64,000 bases of DNA from Rhynchopus euleeides (taxonomy: Eukaryota > Euglenozoa > Diplonemea > Diplonemida > Diplonemidae). The stretch lies in contig OY723290.1 of NCBI GenBank assembly GCA_963210315.1, positions 620,001 through 684,000 of the forward strand. The letters run 5' to 3'. Shown in pieces: positions 53,594-63,680 of the stretch. Numbering within the stretch: the stretch's first letter is position 1; every line of letters begins with the position of its first letter. The translations under genes were made by a program, and so were the position numbers. The notes beneath the pieces are model-generated. The model searched no databases, was not told where the DNA came from, and saw only the letters and a program-made list of their open reading frames with translations.

Positions 53594-55031
53594 TGTGCGG
53601 TGGTGGGGGCGGGCGGCGCATGATCCAATGGCACACACCCGACGACGACGCTCAAGATTCGTGCCTTCTGGAAATCCGTTCTCTCTCACGAGTGAGGGTG
53701 GGGTGGGGTGGGGTGGGCGGGGCCGTGCTCACCGGAATGTCCTTGCTTGACAGAAGCTGCAGTCCCTCCATGCACGGTCCGCAGCGGGCCACAGCCTCGC
53801 TGTGCGACACGTGCACGCCTGCTGCAGGAAGCTGTGGGCAAGGGGCCAGACCCGGGGTCGGGGCTCAAGGCCGCTGCGGGATGACACCCACAACTGCCCG
53901 GCCGACACCAAGGCCCGCCCGTCAGTTTGACAAGCCTCTCGTGATTCCTTTGAATCTCAGGTTTCAATGCGCACAGGCAGGGCGATTGGTCGCGTCTATG
54001 CTGCTGCTCTTGCTTGCACAGGGGCAGATGGCAACCGCATGAGCCGCGTCGCGTGCGCCTGCTCTGCACGCACATCATAGGAGGGGGGAAAAGCTGACAA
54101 AAAGACACGGAGGCAAAAAAAAAGAATAGAAGGCAATGACCATCAACAGAAACAAAAGAGAGAAAAGAGAAGGGTGTGCTGGAACACCCACAAGACAGTC
54201 TGACAGGCGATGTAGAATGGGTTTTCTTTTTGGTAGGGGGGGCGGGGGGGTGTGTTTGATTTTGTGTCGACTGTTTTTTCTCAGTAAGAACACCCAGACG
54301 AGCTGGCTGTTCTTGCTTGCACGGATATGCTGTGTGAGGTACGTTCGTTGTACGTATTATACTATTGTCGCTTGAATTTTCCTTCTTTCGTCCTCTGCAA
54401 CATTGGCATTGCATATTTGCAGTTTGATTATCGTAGGATTTTGCTGTCCAAATTGAGTTTCTTAAAAGTTTTTTTTGTCTTTGATAACGTGCGTGAACAG
54501 GGTGGGGAAGAAGGGTGGGGAAGAAGGGTGGGGAAGAAGGATGGAGGGCAAGCTTGCGGAGCCGCAGACCATAGCAGGTCGCAGAAGCAGGCCTCAAATA
54601 AAAAGGGGGGAGTCGTGAAAATGGAAGTTGCCCAGAACCGTGTTCGTCGTGGCCATTCATTTCTTGGGTGCGCATCAACTACCCACTGCCGCAGCGCCAA
54701 GATGTCAAAAGAGCTGAGGGACGGAGGGCCGTGTGCATGGGGCTGCAGTAACTGTGGTGCAGGTCGCAGAAGATCAACGGCCTGCACCGAGTCACCAAAG
54801 GTGCATGCGCGCATACCCAATGTATGTCTCCTGCTGCCCTTCGCCATGAGCACAACTCGGGGAAAAGGGGAGAATCACTCGTCAACCGCACAACTCGTCA
54901 CACAGCCTAGCTTGAAAACAACTCGCCATACTTTCGCACAAGGTAAAAAAAAACATAAATCCGGTTTCTGGGCCCCAGCTTTGCCGCACCTGCAACATGC
55001 CTGCACCAGCAATGCAGGTGTGCAAGCAGGC
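53594..55031. other. Intergenic; first 140 bp duplicate the 5' flank of the transporter gene
   Basis: 53594-53735 matches 59072-59215 (GATCCAATGGCACACACCCG, then ACGACGACGCTCAAGATTCG). The remainder shows A-rich and GGGGAAGAA-repeat spacer (54505-54540). No gene seen. Confidence 0.6.
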
Positions 55032-58000
55032 TTAGTTGTGCTCCTTCTGCTCCTGCTCCTCCGCCTCGGAGCGCGCCGCCTCGGCGATCTCCTCCTTCTC
55101 GTGCACCTCCTCTGCGTGGTGCGGGTTGACCAGCAGCGAGATGGTGCGCTGCCACACCGCCACAATCGAGATGGTCAGCATCCCCCACGCGTAGATGCAG
55201 AAGGCCCACGAGTACGACGCCATGAACAGGTACTCCAGCTTCCCGCGGTGCAGCACAAACCCGCCGCGCAGCGCCTCGTCCTGGAAGTAGCACCCGTAGT
55301 TGCTCTGCGTCAGGGCCTCCATGTGCGCCCACGCCGCCAGCAGCAGGACCCACGCCAGCGTCAGCGTGCCCGCCGCAGGGTACAGCAGCTTCCCGAAGAT
55401 GCCGTGCTCCATCCACAGCGAGTGCGACGTGATCAGCACCGTCCCGAGGCCGAGGAACAGCGTCCCGGAGATGACCAGCCCCGCCACAACCTCCATGTCA
55501 CCCGCCAGGTCGCCCTCCGGGCAGATCTCGTCGATGTCGCGGCAGTCGGCACCCCCGACGAACTTGGCCACCGATGTCGACGGGCACGACTCCGCCACCA
55601 GCCCGAGCTTCGTTTCCTCCTCGCCCGAGGCCTGCACCACGTGCACCTTCAGCGCCTCGTCCGCCGCGCCCGTGCCCTGCTCCGACACCACCACCGTGTA
55701 GTCGTTCACCACGGCCAGCCCCGCCAGACGCCCCAGAGGCAGCGACGACGGCAGCCCCGTCAGCTCCGTCAGCGGCGCCGGGTACACACCCTTCGCGAAC
55801 AGGATGCGCGTGGCGTACAGCTGCGGCACGTTCGCCGCCGTGTCAACCAACGCCTCCTCCAGCTCCGTCAGGCTGTTGTCGTACAGCGGCAGGTCGGTGA
55901 GGTTCGACCCCTTCGAGAAGTCCGCCTGCACAATGCGCACAGACTCATTCGACGTCTTCTCCAGCAGCGCCACCTTGTCCTCGTTGAGCCACGACGCCCC
56001 CACCAGCTCCACGGTGTTCTGCTTCTCCGCCGCATCCGACAGCAGCACGAACTTTTGGGCGAGCAGCGTGGGCTGCATGTAGTCCGTCACGTTCAGCACG
56101 GCGCAGCGCACCACACGCCCGTACGCGATCAGGCCCGACGCCATGCACGTCACCGCCTTCGTCTGGTCCGCGTTCACCGCCACCGACTTCAGCCCCTGCG
56201 TGAAGATCGTCGGCAGCACCTTGCTGTAGTCCGCCGACAGCTTCGCCCCCGACGTGCCGTTGAACACAACCAGGCTCGCCCCGGACGTTGCGATGAAAAT
56301 GTTGTTCGTGCGGTCCAGGACGTCGACATCCCCCATGTCCGCGGCCAGATCCACCACCGCCGTCGGCTCCTTCACCATCGACACGGTCTTCGTCGTCGTG
56401 TCCCTCGTGAAGGTGAAGTCGAGCGACATCTCCAGCTGCTGGCCCGCCGTCGCACCCAGCAGGTACCCGGTGCACGGGTTGTACGCCAGCCCCACCACGG
56501 ACGGCACCGTGCCGGACACCGTGGGGAGTGCGAACGACGACACCTTCTGCGTGCTGCTCGCGGGGGAGGTGTAGAACTCGCTCTGGTGCGGCACCGCCTC
56601 CTGCACCACAGGCCCCGTCGGCTCCGCCCACACCAGCGTCACACCGTTCGCGTCCGGGTTCACATCCTCGTAGAAGGCGTAGTTCTTCACCACCCCGTGG
56701 CAGCGGTCCGCGTGGTACGTCTTCCCCTTGCACGACGGCAGCTCGCGGCACGCCGTCTCGAACGCGTATGCGCGGCACCCCAGCTTCGAGCACTTCGTGA
56801 ACGCGCGCTGGTACGCAAGCTCCTCCGAGTCAGTCGCCGACGACCCCGTTGCCCACTCCGAGTCCGCCGCACACGTCTGCACAAGGTCCGACGCGCACTG
56901 CTCCAGCAGCGCCAGGTTGCACTCCCCAGACGTCGGCGCGGCCATCAGAGGCATCGACTCCTTGTACGCCGGAGAGCACACCTCCCACAGACCCAGCCCG
57001 ATCTCCTCGCGCCCCACCTCCTCCTGCGCGTAGCGGGCACGGCGCCACTGCGACGTCGGCACGCACATCACCGCCCCCACGAACGCCATGATGGCCAGCC
57101 CCCACGCCGCCGGCGAGTACGGCCACTCGCGCACAGCCGCCTCGCGTGCCTTCCGCTCCGCCTCCTTGTCCTGCATCTCCTGCATGTCCACCTGGTCCTG
57201 GTCGATGTCACCGCCCCACAGCTGCATAAAGTTCGGGTACCGGCACCCGCACGGCGCGCTGTCGGCACGCAGCATCGGGATGCTGCGGGGCAGCAGGTCC
57301 GCGCGGTTACGGCGCAGCAGCACCCACACCGAGGTGAAGGAGATGATCACCACAATCGGCGTCATCACACCCACAAGCACCTCCCACCCGGGGATGGAGA
57401 GCGCAATGATCAGCCCGGGGAACCCGAGGAAGCAGACCAGGATGTACACAAGCGGGAACCAACGCAGGTTCGCCGCCGTCTCACCCATGAACTTCGCCAT
57501 GTTCAGCGGCACCGGGCGCAGCGGCCAGACCACGAACCAGATGACTGTCCCGAGGCAGTTGAAGAAGACGTGCTCCAGCGCCACACGCAGCCCCTTGTTC
57601 ACGTTGCTCCCCGACAGCGCAGACAGCACACCCGTCACCGTCGTCCCAATGTTCGCACCGTGCGTCAGCGCCACCGCCTTCTCAATGTGGATCAGCCCGA
57701 TCCCGATCAGCGGGGTCAGCGTCGAGGTGAAGACGGACGACGACTGCACAAGGATCGTGCACCCCGTCCCGAAGACCAGCAGGATGTAGTTGTCGAACCC
57801 ACCGCACGACCGCAGAATAGGGTGCTTGAACTCGATGTTGAGCAGATAACGCGTCCACACCGCCACACGCCCCTTCAGCACGGACTGCAGCAGCTTCACC
57901 AGCAGCAGCAGGCACGTTGCAAGCATCGTCAGCGACGCAAACAGCAGCATGATACCCGCCTCGTCGTCGGAGATCGGGGTGTCGCGCAGCACGTGCCCCG

Positions 58001-59060
58001 ACGACTGCTTGATCATCGTCTTCTTCTCCAGCTCCTTCACGTCCTCGTCCGTCTCCGCCGCCGCAATCTTCTCAATGAGCTTCTTGTCCACCGACACAAC
58101 ACGCCCGGTCGCCGGCTTCGTGATCTTCTTGATGAAGTCGACCTTCCCGCGCTTCTCCGTGTCATCCGAGATCCCGAGCGAGTCGACGGCAGCCCCCGCA
58201 AGCTCCACCAGGAACCCGGACGACGCCTCCAGCGGCAGGAACATCGTCACTGTCAGCCAGTTGAACATGTCGTGGAACACAGCCCCCGTGAAGGCACGAC
58301 GGTACTCCGCAGCGCTGTTCAGGTGCGCAATCGACACGATCGTGTTCGTCACAGACGTCCCGATGTTCGCACCCATGATCATGTACGCTGCGTTCTTGAT
58401 CGTCACCAGGTCTGCCGCCGCCATCGAGATCACAATCGACGTCGTCGTGGACGACGACTGCATCAGCACCGTCGCGAGGATCCCGATTGCCAGCCCCGCC
58501 ACAGGGTTCGCCAGCAGCTCGCTCTCACGGAAGGCGCGCCCGGACGACCGCCCGCCGACCACCTTGAAGGCGCTCCCCATGATCCCGAGGGAGATGATGA
58601 ACATGTACAGCACCCCCCAGATGGCGAAGAACTTGATGCCCCCGACCACGACGGACTCAATCTTCTCCATCGTCGACAGCAGCGCCCACGGCTTCTCCGT
58701 GTTCACCATCTCCTGCAGGTCCCAGTGCCCACCCGCCGCACGGTGCACCTCCTCCGTCGTGAGGGTCTTGAACTTCGCCTCCAGATCCTGCTCCGCCGTC
58801 TCCGCAGGCCCGTTCAGGATGTCCACACCCATCGGGCACACACGGAACTCCTCGTAGTCCAGGTACTCTTGCCCCTGGTTGTACCAGCGCTTCCCAGTCA
58901 GCGACTCATCCACTGGCAGCGCCTTCTCCTTCTCAGCCGTGTCGAACGGCTCGTTCGGGGTGGCGACGGCTGGCGTGGCCGCAGCCTCGGAAACAGGCTC
59001 CATCTCCACCGCAACCTCCTTCGGCGCCTCCACTCCCGGCTCTGTGGTATGCTCCACCAT
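55032..59060 (-). CDS. SLC34-type Na+/phosphate cotransporter with large C-terminal extracellular-like domain
   Basis: The protein has 1342 residues from ATG 59060, one exon. Residues 130-585 are the Na/Pi cotransporter core, made of two inverted halves. Each has the QSSS signature (201-204 in VLMQSSSTTTS, 439-442 in ILVQSSSVFTS) followed by a GANIGT loop (230-235, 468-473), which form the phosphate and sodium sites in SLC34/NptA proteins. Family members usually have 500-690 residues, so this one is about twice as long. After a charged segment, TM at about 650-668, and Cys-rich sequence (713-787), residues 840-1165 form a beta-rich, repeat-like region with several N-glycosylation sites, perhaps a propeller resembling the esterase-like/phytase family (LAGLAVVNDYTVVVSEQG). 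Four more helices (1188-1310) and an acidic Glu tail end the protein. It probably takes up phosphate at the plasma membrane; the extra domain may sense or release phosphate (inference). Confidence 0.85.
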   Translation of the reverse strand: MVEHTTEPGVEAPKEVAVEMEPVSEAAATPAVATPNEPFDTAEKEKALPVDESLTGKRWYNQGQEYLDYEEFRVCPMGVDILNGPAETAEQDLEAKFKTLTTEEVHRAAGGHWDLQEMVNTEKPWALLSTMEKIESVVVGGIKFFAIWGVLYMFIISLGIMGSAFKVVGGRSSGRAFRESELLANPVAGLAIGILATVLMQSSSTTTSIVISMAAADLVTIKNAAYMIMGANIGTSVTNTIVSIAHLNSAAEYRRAFTGAVFHDMFNWLTVTMFLPLEASSGFLVELAGAAVDSLGISDDTEKRGKVDFIKKITKPATGRVVSVDKKLIEKIAAAETDEDVKELEKKTMIKQSSGHVLRDTPISDDEAGIMLLFASLTMLATCLLLLVKLLQSVLKGRVAVWTRYLLNIEFKHPILRSCGGFDNYILLVFGTGCTILVQSSSVFTSTLTPLIGIGLIHIEKAVALTHGANIGTTVTGVLSALSGSNVNKGLRVALEHVFFNCLGTVIWFVVWPLRPVPLNMAKFMGETAANLRWFPLVYILVCFLGFPGLIIALSIPGWEVLVGVMTPIVVIISFTSVWVLLRRNRADLLPRSIPMLRADSAPCGCRYPNFMQLWGGDIDQDQVDMQEMQDKEAERKAREAAVREWPYSPAAWGLAIMAFVGAVMCVPTSQWRRARYAQEEVGREEIGLGLWEVCSPAYKESMPLMAAPTSGECNLALLEQCASDLVQTCAADSEWATGSSATDSEELAYQRAFTKCSKLGCRAYAFETACRELPSCKGKTYHADRCHGVVKNYAFYEDVNPDANGVTLVWAEPTGPVVQEAVPHQSEFYTSPASSTQKVSSFALPTVSGTVPSVVGLAYNPCTGYLLGATAGQQLEMSLDFTFTRDTTTKTVSMVKEPTAVVDLAADMGDVDVLDRTNNIFIATSGASLVVFNGTSGAKLSADYSKVLPTIFTQGLKSVAVNADQTKAVTCMASGLIAYGRVVRCAVLNVTDYMQPTLLAQKFVLLSDAAEKQNTVELVGASWLNEDKVALLEKTSNESVRIVQADFSKGSNLTDLPLYDNSLTELEEALVDTAANVPQLYATRILFAKGVYPAPLTELTGLPSSLPLGRLAGLAVVNDYTVVVSEQGTGAADEALKVHVVQASGEEETKLGLVAESCPSTSVAKFVGGADCRDIDEICPEGDLAGDMEVVAGLVISGTLFLGLGTVLITSHSLWMEHGIFGKLLYPAAGTLTLAWVLLLAAWAHMEALTQSNYGCYFQDEALRGGFVLHRGKLEYLFMASYSWAFCIYAWGMLTISIVAVWQRTISLLVNPHHAEEVHEKEEIAEAARSEAEEQEQKEHN

Positions 59061-60745
59061 TGTGCTGATTCACCTGCAGGGTTGTGCGGTGGTGGGGGCG
59101 GGGCATGATCCAATGGCACACACCCGACGACGACGCTCAAGATTCGTGCCTTCTGGAAATCCTTTCTCTCTCACGAGTGGGGGTGGGGTGGGGTGGGGTG
59201 GGCGGGGCCGTGCCGTAATGTCCTTGCTTGACAGAAGCTGCTGTCGCGGGCTCTCCTGCTCCCTTGTCTTCCTGCTCCTACCTCAGAACGGGCTGTCTCC
59301 GCTCCCCCTTATGAAGGCATTCGTGCTGTGCGGTCACAGACTGACAAACCCCTCTCCGTGCTCCAGCCACTTTCAATTGCAGGGCCTCTCCTGCAGCGCT
59401 CACACGCACCTGACAAGGTATTTCGCATACAGGCTGCAGAGAAGCCTCCCAGCCTCACGCGAGGCAGCACACCGCCTCCTCGACTTGTTGTGTAATTACA
59501 TGCCCGAACCCCCAGCAGTCCTCGCGGCCCCGGACGGTGGTCCCAACCAAAATGCCCTCCCGCCCACCACACACCAAGAAGCCCACCCCGTCCCCACCCC
59601 CCCTCTCCCCAGGCGTAATATACCCTACACCGACGCCACCCTATGGGTGCAAGTGCCCACACCTGCTGGTAGCGGCCTCTGCGACGCACTAAATGCGTTT
59701 AACGCGTTGGAATGAAGCTGAAAACGCTGTTGCGCGAGCTCTGAAACGCGTCGTGCCTTGCTTGTTTTCGTCGAAGCCTTGCGGAGGACGCACGGTGTGT
59801 CAATACCGCTGCTCGACTGGAGGGGCACTTTAGCACCAGCCAAAAGCCCTCGCTACATCCCTGTCCTCCATGATTCCCACTGCGCGTGATGCCGGAGATT
59901 GTCGACCTGTGCGCGGTACCACGTTCTCTGGGTTTCGTACAGAGGCAGGTGTCCGTAGAAGCCTGTGAGAGACACAGGTGGGAAACGCTTGGGAGGGGCT
60001 GAAGAAACCTCGATGGCAATCAACCAGGTGTTTGGGGCCGAGAGTGACAAAAACAAACCGGAAAGGACAGTGTGGGCCAGATTTATAGGGGGTTGCAGTG
60101 TTGAAGGAGGAATAAGCGGCAGCAGGGGCACGTGACAGTGGCGGTGTGAAGGAAACCTCAGGCACTGGAAAACAACTTTAGATGATTTGGACGGCGGAGG
60201 AACAGGAAGGGCGACGAGCCCTCTGTGTGAAAACGGCCTGCTCGTGTTTGTCATCCAAATTGTTTGACCAGTCAGCGAAACGGTTTTGGCCGGCAATGCA
60301 GTGCCAACAATACGAAGAAGAATCGCACGAGAAGGAAAGAATGCACGAAAACAGCTTCTATCAGCCAGTGACTAATCACGCTCCACGACAGGAGAAAATG
60401 GTGGGGTGCGTTGCACCTTACACTCTTAGAGGAGAGACATTGTCCACCGAGTGACTCTGTCTGGCAGGAAAAGTGCCACTTCTGCCGCCCTGCTACTCTT
60501 CTGCAAATCTTGTGGCGCATCGACGCCACATTCCTGCACGAAAGTCGTGCGCGTATTAATACATGACTGTTCTTCGAATGCAACCACCCCACCACGTGTC
60601 ACAGTGGTAGCAAAGGATAGGAACGGTGAATGGATCCAGAAGGCACCCGAAGATTTTTTGCCTTTTTTTTTTGCAAAGTGCGGGGGTGCACTGAGCGGGA
60701 TCTGAAACGATCGCAACACACCCCGCCCTGCTCGAACGTGAATAA
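59061..60745. other. Intergenic, no gene seen
   Basis: Begins with the 5' flank shared with the truncated transporter copy, including CACAACCCTGCAG, an acceptor-like site 14 nt before the transporter ATG that is absent from the copy. The rest is mixed spacer. Confidence 0.5.
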
Positions 60746-61891
60746 CTACTGCAGAAGACCTTCGTCATGGGCCAGAATAATCAGCTGCTCGCGGAACGAC
60801 TTGTTCTGAAGGATGATTGGCCGTTTTGAGTGCACCAACCGTATCGCCTTCATGAGGGGATACCGGTGCGTCTGCACGAGGTACGCAATGGTGATGGTCG
60901 CAGCACGGTTGACGCCTGCATAGCAATGCACGAGCACCGTTTTCCCGTCCTTCTCTGCTCGCTGGAGGAATTCTGTCGCCTCTGCAAGGTGGTACTGCAA
61001 GAGAGGGTAGTCGTCCTCATCATCGGCATCGAAGTGCTTGTAAATCTGCCCCTTCCCGACGTGATGGCTCTCGTTGTTCCCACACATGGAGGCAGCGCAG
61101 TTCAGGATGCCCTGCACCTCACCCGCCGACGCATCCATTGCGTTGTGCGCACTCCCCAGGCGCAGCGTCTCCGTCACCTCCGCGGGCCTCCGCGTCTTCT
61201 CCGCATCGGACCAGTCGCTCACCAGCACCTCCGCCAGGATCCCCATCCAGCGGGACACCTCGTCGGGCGACGGGCCCGTCTCCTCCACCACCTCCCCCCG
61301 CACAGCAAGGCTCTTGCTGATGATGTCCGTGATGTCGCTCAGGGCCAGAGACTCCGACAGCCTCGCTGGCGACGTGTGCTTGTTGGTCTCCACAGCAGTG
61401 CAGGGCTTGTTGAGGTCCACCTTCACAACATTCACCAGGTGGCTGATGAACTCAGTCAGCTCACGGAGGCAGTCAGGCTTATTGCGCACCGCAAAGGCCT
61501 CGCGGATCGCATGCGTCAGCACTGTGTGCATGTGCCCATAATAGAGTCGGCGTTCGCTGCAGAGGCTTTGAAAAGAGTTGTCGCCGGGAACGCAGGAATT
61601 CCGACCTCGAGTCATGCTAAACCCAAGGGTGTCGAGCATGCTTGCCTGCAGCCCAGGGACTGTGTCGTCGAGGGGAGGTTCAGCAGATTCATCACCTGCT
61701 GCCTGCGGCTGATCGCTCACGATGCTCGTCGTGCGCGCTTTGTTGACATACTCATTCTCGAGCGTCGTCTTCCGCTTCTCCAGGGCAGCCGTCACAGCGT
61801 CCAGATCTCCAACATCACCTGCCACCATCGCACCCTCCCCGAGGAGGCCGACAAACTCATGCAACACATCTTCTATTGAATGCTGTGCCAT
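60746..61891 (-). CDS. Dual-specificity protein phosphatase with long N-terminal region
   Basis: The protein has 381 residues from ATG 61891 (MAQHSIEDVLHEFVGLL). An in-frame codon six positions upstream is also possible, but MAQHS follows spacer-like bases. The catalytic domain spans about residues 245-381: ILNCAASMC (263-271), HVGKGQIYKHFDADDEDDYPL with Asp residues for the general acid, HLAEATEFLQRAEKDGKTVLVHCYAGVNRAATITIAYL with Cys323 and Arg329 of HCxxGxxR, then KAIRLVHSKRPIILQNKSFREQL. The residue after Arg is Ala, where most active phosphatases have Ser or Thr, so turnover may be slow. The first 240 residues are helical (HMHTVLTHAIREAF; LRELTEFISHLVNVVKVDL) and have no known domain; they may bind the substrate. 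It acts on phosphotyrosine/threonine proteins or related substrates by family. An R1 repeat lies about 350 nt upstream. Confidence 0.88.
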   Translation of the reverse strand: MAQHSIEDVLHEFVGLLGEGAMVAGDVGDLDAVTAALEKRKTTLENEYVNKARTTSIVSDQPQAAGDESAEPPLDDTVPGLQASMLDTLGFSMTRGRNSCVPGDNSFQSLCSERRLYYGHMHTVLTHAIREAFAVRNKPDCLRELTEFISHLVNVVKVDLNKPCTAVETNKHTSPARLSESLALSDITDIISKSLAVRGEVVEETGPSPDEVSRWMGILAEVLVSDWSDAEKTRRPAEVTETLRLGSAHNAMDASAGEVQGILNCAASMCGNNESHHVGKGQIYKHFDADDEDDYPLLQYHLAEATEFLQRAEKDGKTVLVHCYAGVNRAATITIAYLVQTHRYPLMKAIRLVHSKRPIILQNKSFREQLIILAHDEGLLQ

Positions 61892-62238
61892 CCTGCTGCC
61901 CTGGCACACCCTCCAAGCTGAAGCCGGTGGGGGAGGGTCGTGTCCTCACCGGACAGAAGGAAAATGTCGGGGAAGGGGGTGCGGTGCCGCACCGGGTTTG
62001 GTTTTGTCAGGTCACCCCCACCCCCCCGCGCCGTGTATATTTGAAACAGGTGGGTGGGGAGGGGGTCCAGCGGGGAGAACCTAATTACCGACCCCCCCCC
62101 CGAGAGGTTGCTCGCCTGGAGGTGGTGGTGGTGGTGGTGTGGGGAGGAGGGTTGTGGCAAAAAAAACACACACAACAACCAAATCCGCATCATGCCATGG
62201 CAAGCATCCAATCCGTCTGAGGGGTGGGGGTGTGGGGT

Positions 62239-62287
62239 AGTGAAAATCGAAATTGAAGGGAGCACAAGAATGATCACCCTTCACTCG
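62239..62287 (-). repeat. R1 dispersed repeat, copy d
   Basis: TAGTGAAAATCGAAATTGAA then GGGAGCACAAGAATGATCAC, CCTTCACTCG on the plus strand. The GTTATGCAG end is missing. Confidence 0.75.
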
Positions 62288-62621
62288 GGGGGTGGGGGGG
62301 GGGGTGTGTGTGTGGTGAGGGAGGTGGAGGGAGGTGGATCCGCCTGCTGCTCTTTTTTTGACACTTCCTCTCCACCAAAAGGGAGTTCCTTTTTTTTGCT
62401 GCCCTGCTGACCGCCACAGGGGCGGGGGGGAGGGGGGGGGGGGCGTGAGGGGGGGGGGGGCAGATAAAACCTTGCCTGTTTGCTGTCCCGCCGACACTTG
62501 ATTGCCTGGGGGTAGCAGGTGGCAGAATGATGGGGCAGGTGATGGGAAGGAGGGTCGCTGTGGTGGTGGGGAATGTAGTATGTTGCCCGAGACAGTAGGT
62601 TGAGAGGGAGGGGGGAATTTT

Positions 62622-62663
62622 TTGATTGTCGGGAGTGAAAGCAAAGGCAAGTCACCCAGCACC
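62622..62663 (-). repeat. R2 dispersed repeat, copy 2
   Basis: TTGATTGTCGGGAGTGAAAG then CAAAGGCAAGTCACCCAGCACC; partner of 17072-17112. Confidence 0.7.
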
Positions 62664-63621
62664 CTCAGACAGTAGGTTGAGAGAGGGCGGGGCGGGGTGG
62701 GTGCAGAGAAAGTTTGAACGATTTTAAACGGGGGTGATATTTTTGTTTCGAAGGGTGGGGGTGGGGGGTGGGGGGGGGGATGAACGACCCCCCCCCCCAA
62801 AACCCTTCCAATAATAGGTGGTGACTGGTGGAAAGAACAACACAAAAAAAACACTCACATTTCCTTCTCTCCCGAAGAGGCTACCAGTCTTTTCTTTTGG
62901 GGGTAGCGAGACACCCAGCGCACCCACTAACCCGTTCTGATTTTGCAATCCCCCCTCCCCCCTATCTTCCCGGGGGAAAAGTATTGCGCATCCTGCCTTT
63001 GCGGCTAACAAGCCAACCCTGTTGCTTCAGACGGCAACAGCTGACCCAAACCGGCATGCAGGCAGCAGATAAGAAGCTGGGGTTTTCTTGAAGGGGGGGA
63101 AGAGATAGGCGGGGAGGTGGGGGGGAGGGGGTCAATTGACAGTGCAACATGGCCTACAGGATAGGGGGGGGGGCGGGGGGGGAGGAGAGGGTGCGGGCCG
63201 GTGTTGCTTGATGTTGGAGGGGCCATCGACACCTCGGTGTCGAAAAAGCAGAGTTCACCAGGGCGCACACACCCTGTACACATCCTCCCTTCCCACCCCA
63301 CCCCCCGCTTGTTTTTTTTTTGCCTGCGTCACACACCCATATGCAGTACACAAAGAGGAGATCTGCAAAACAACAAAGCAAAGTAAAAAACCCCCCCCGG
63401 CCCACATCTCACCTGCAGCAGATGTCTTATGTAACTGTTAAGTTACAGACCCAGGGAAGGGTGTGGGTTGTGTGTGTGGGGAGGGGGAGGTTTTCGGTGG
63501 GGATCCTCCTTTAACCCACACTCTCCAGTTGCCCTCCCCTCTCCTTCGTCCAGGGGGTTGTACGTCCGAGATCTGAGGGGGGGGGGGGGAGGAAGGCTTT
63601 GTTTGGGACCTGCGGCTGTCG

Positions 63622-63680
63622 GTAGTGAAGTAGAGAAAAAGCGGCAAGGCGCAGAGATACTCCCTTCACTCGTTACGCTG
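63622..63680 (-). repeat. R1-like repeat, diverged copy e
   Basis: Keeps GGTAGTGAAGTAGA at one end and CCCTTCACTCGTTACGCTG at the other. The middle (GCGGCAAGGCGCAGAGATAC) is replaced. That the two outer parts are kept, and are complementary (AGTGAAG / CTTCACT), suggests the ends matter. Confidence 0.55.

Noticed and set aside
54327..59108. 1593-codon plus frame opposite the transporter gene
   Set aside because: It is an Arg/His/Leu-rich antisense shadow of the GC-rich transporter frame, without domains.
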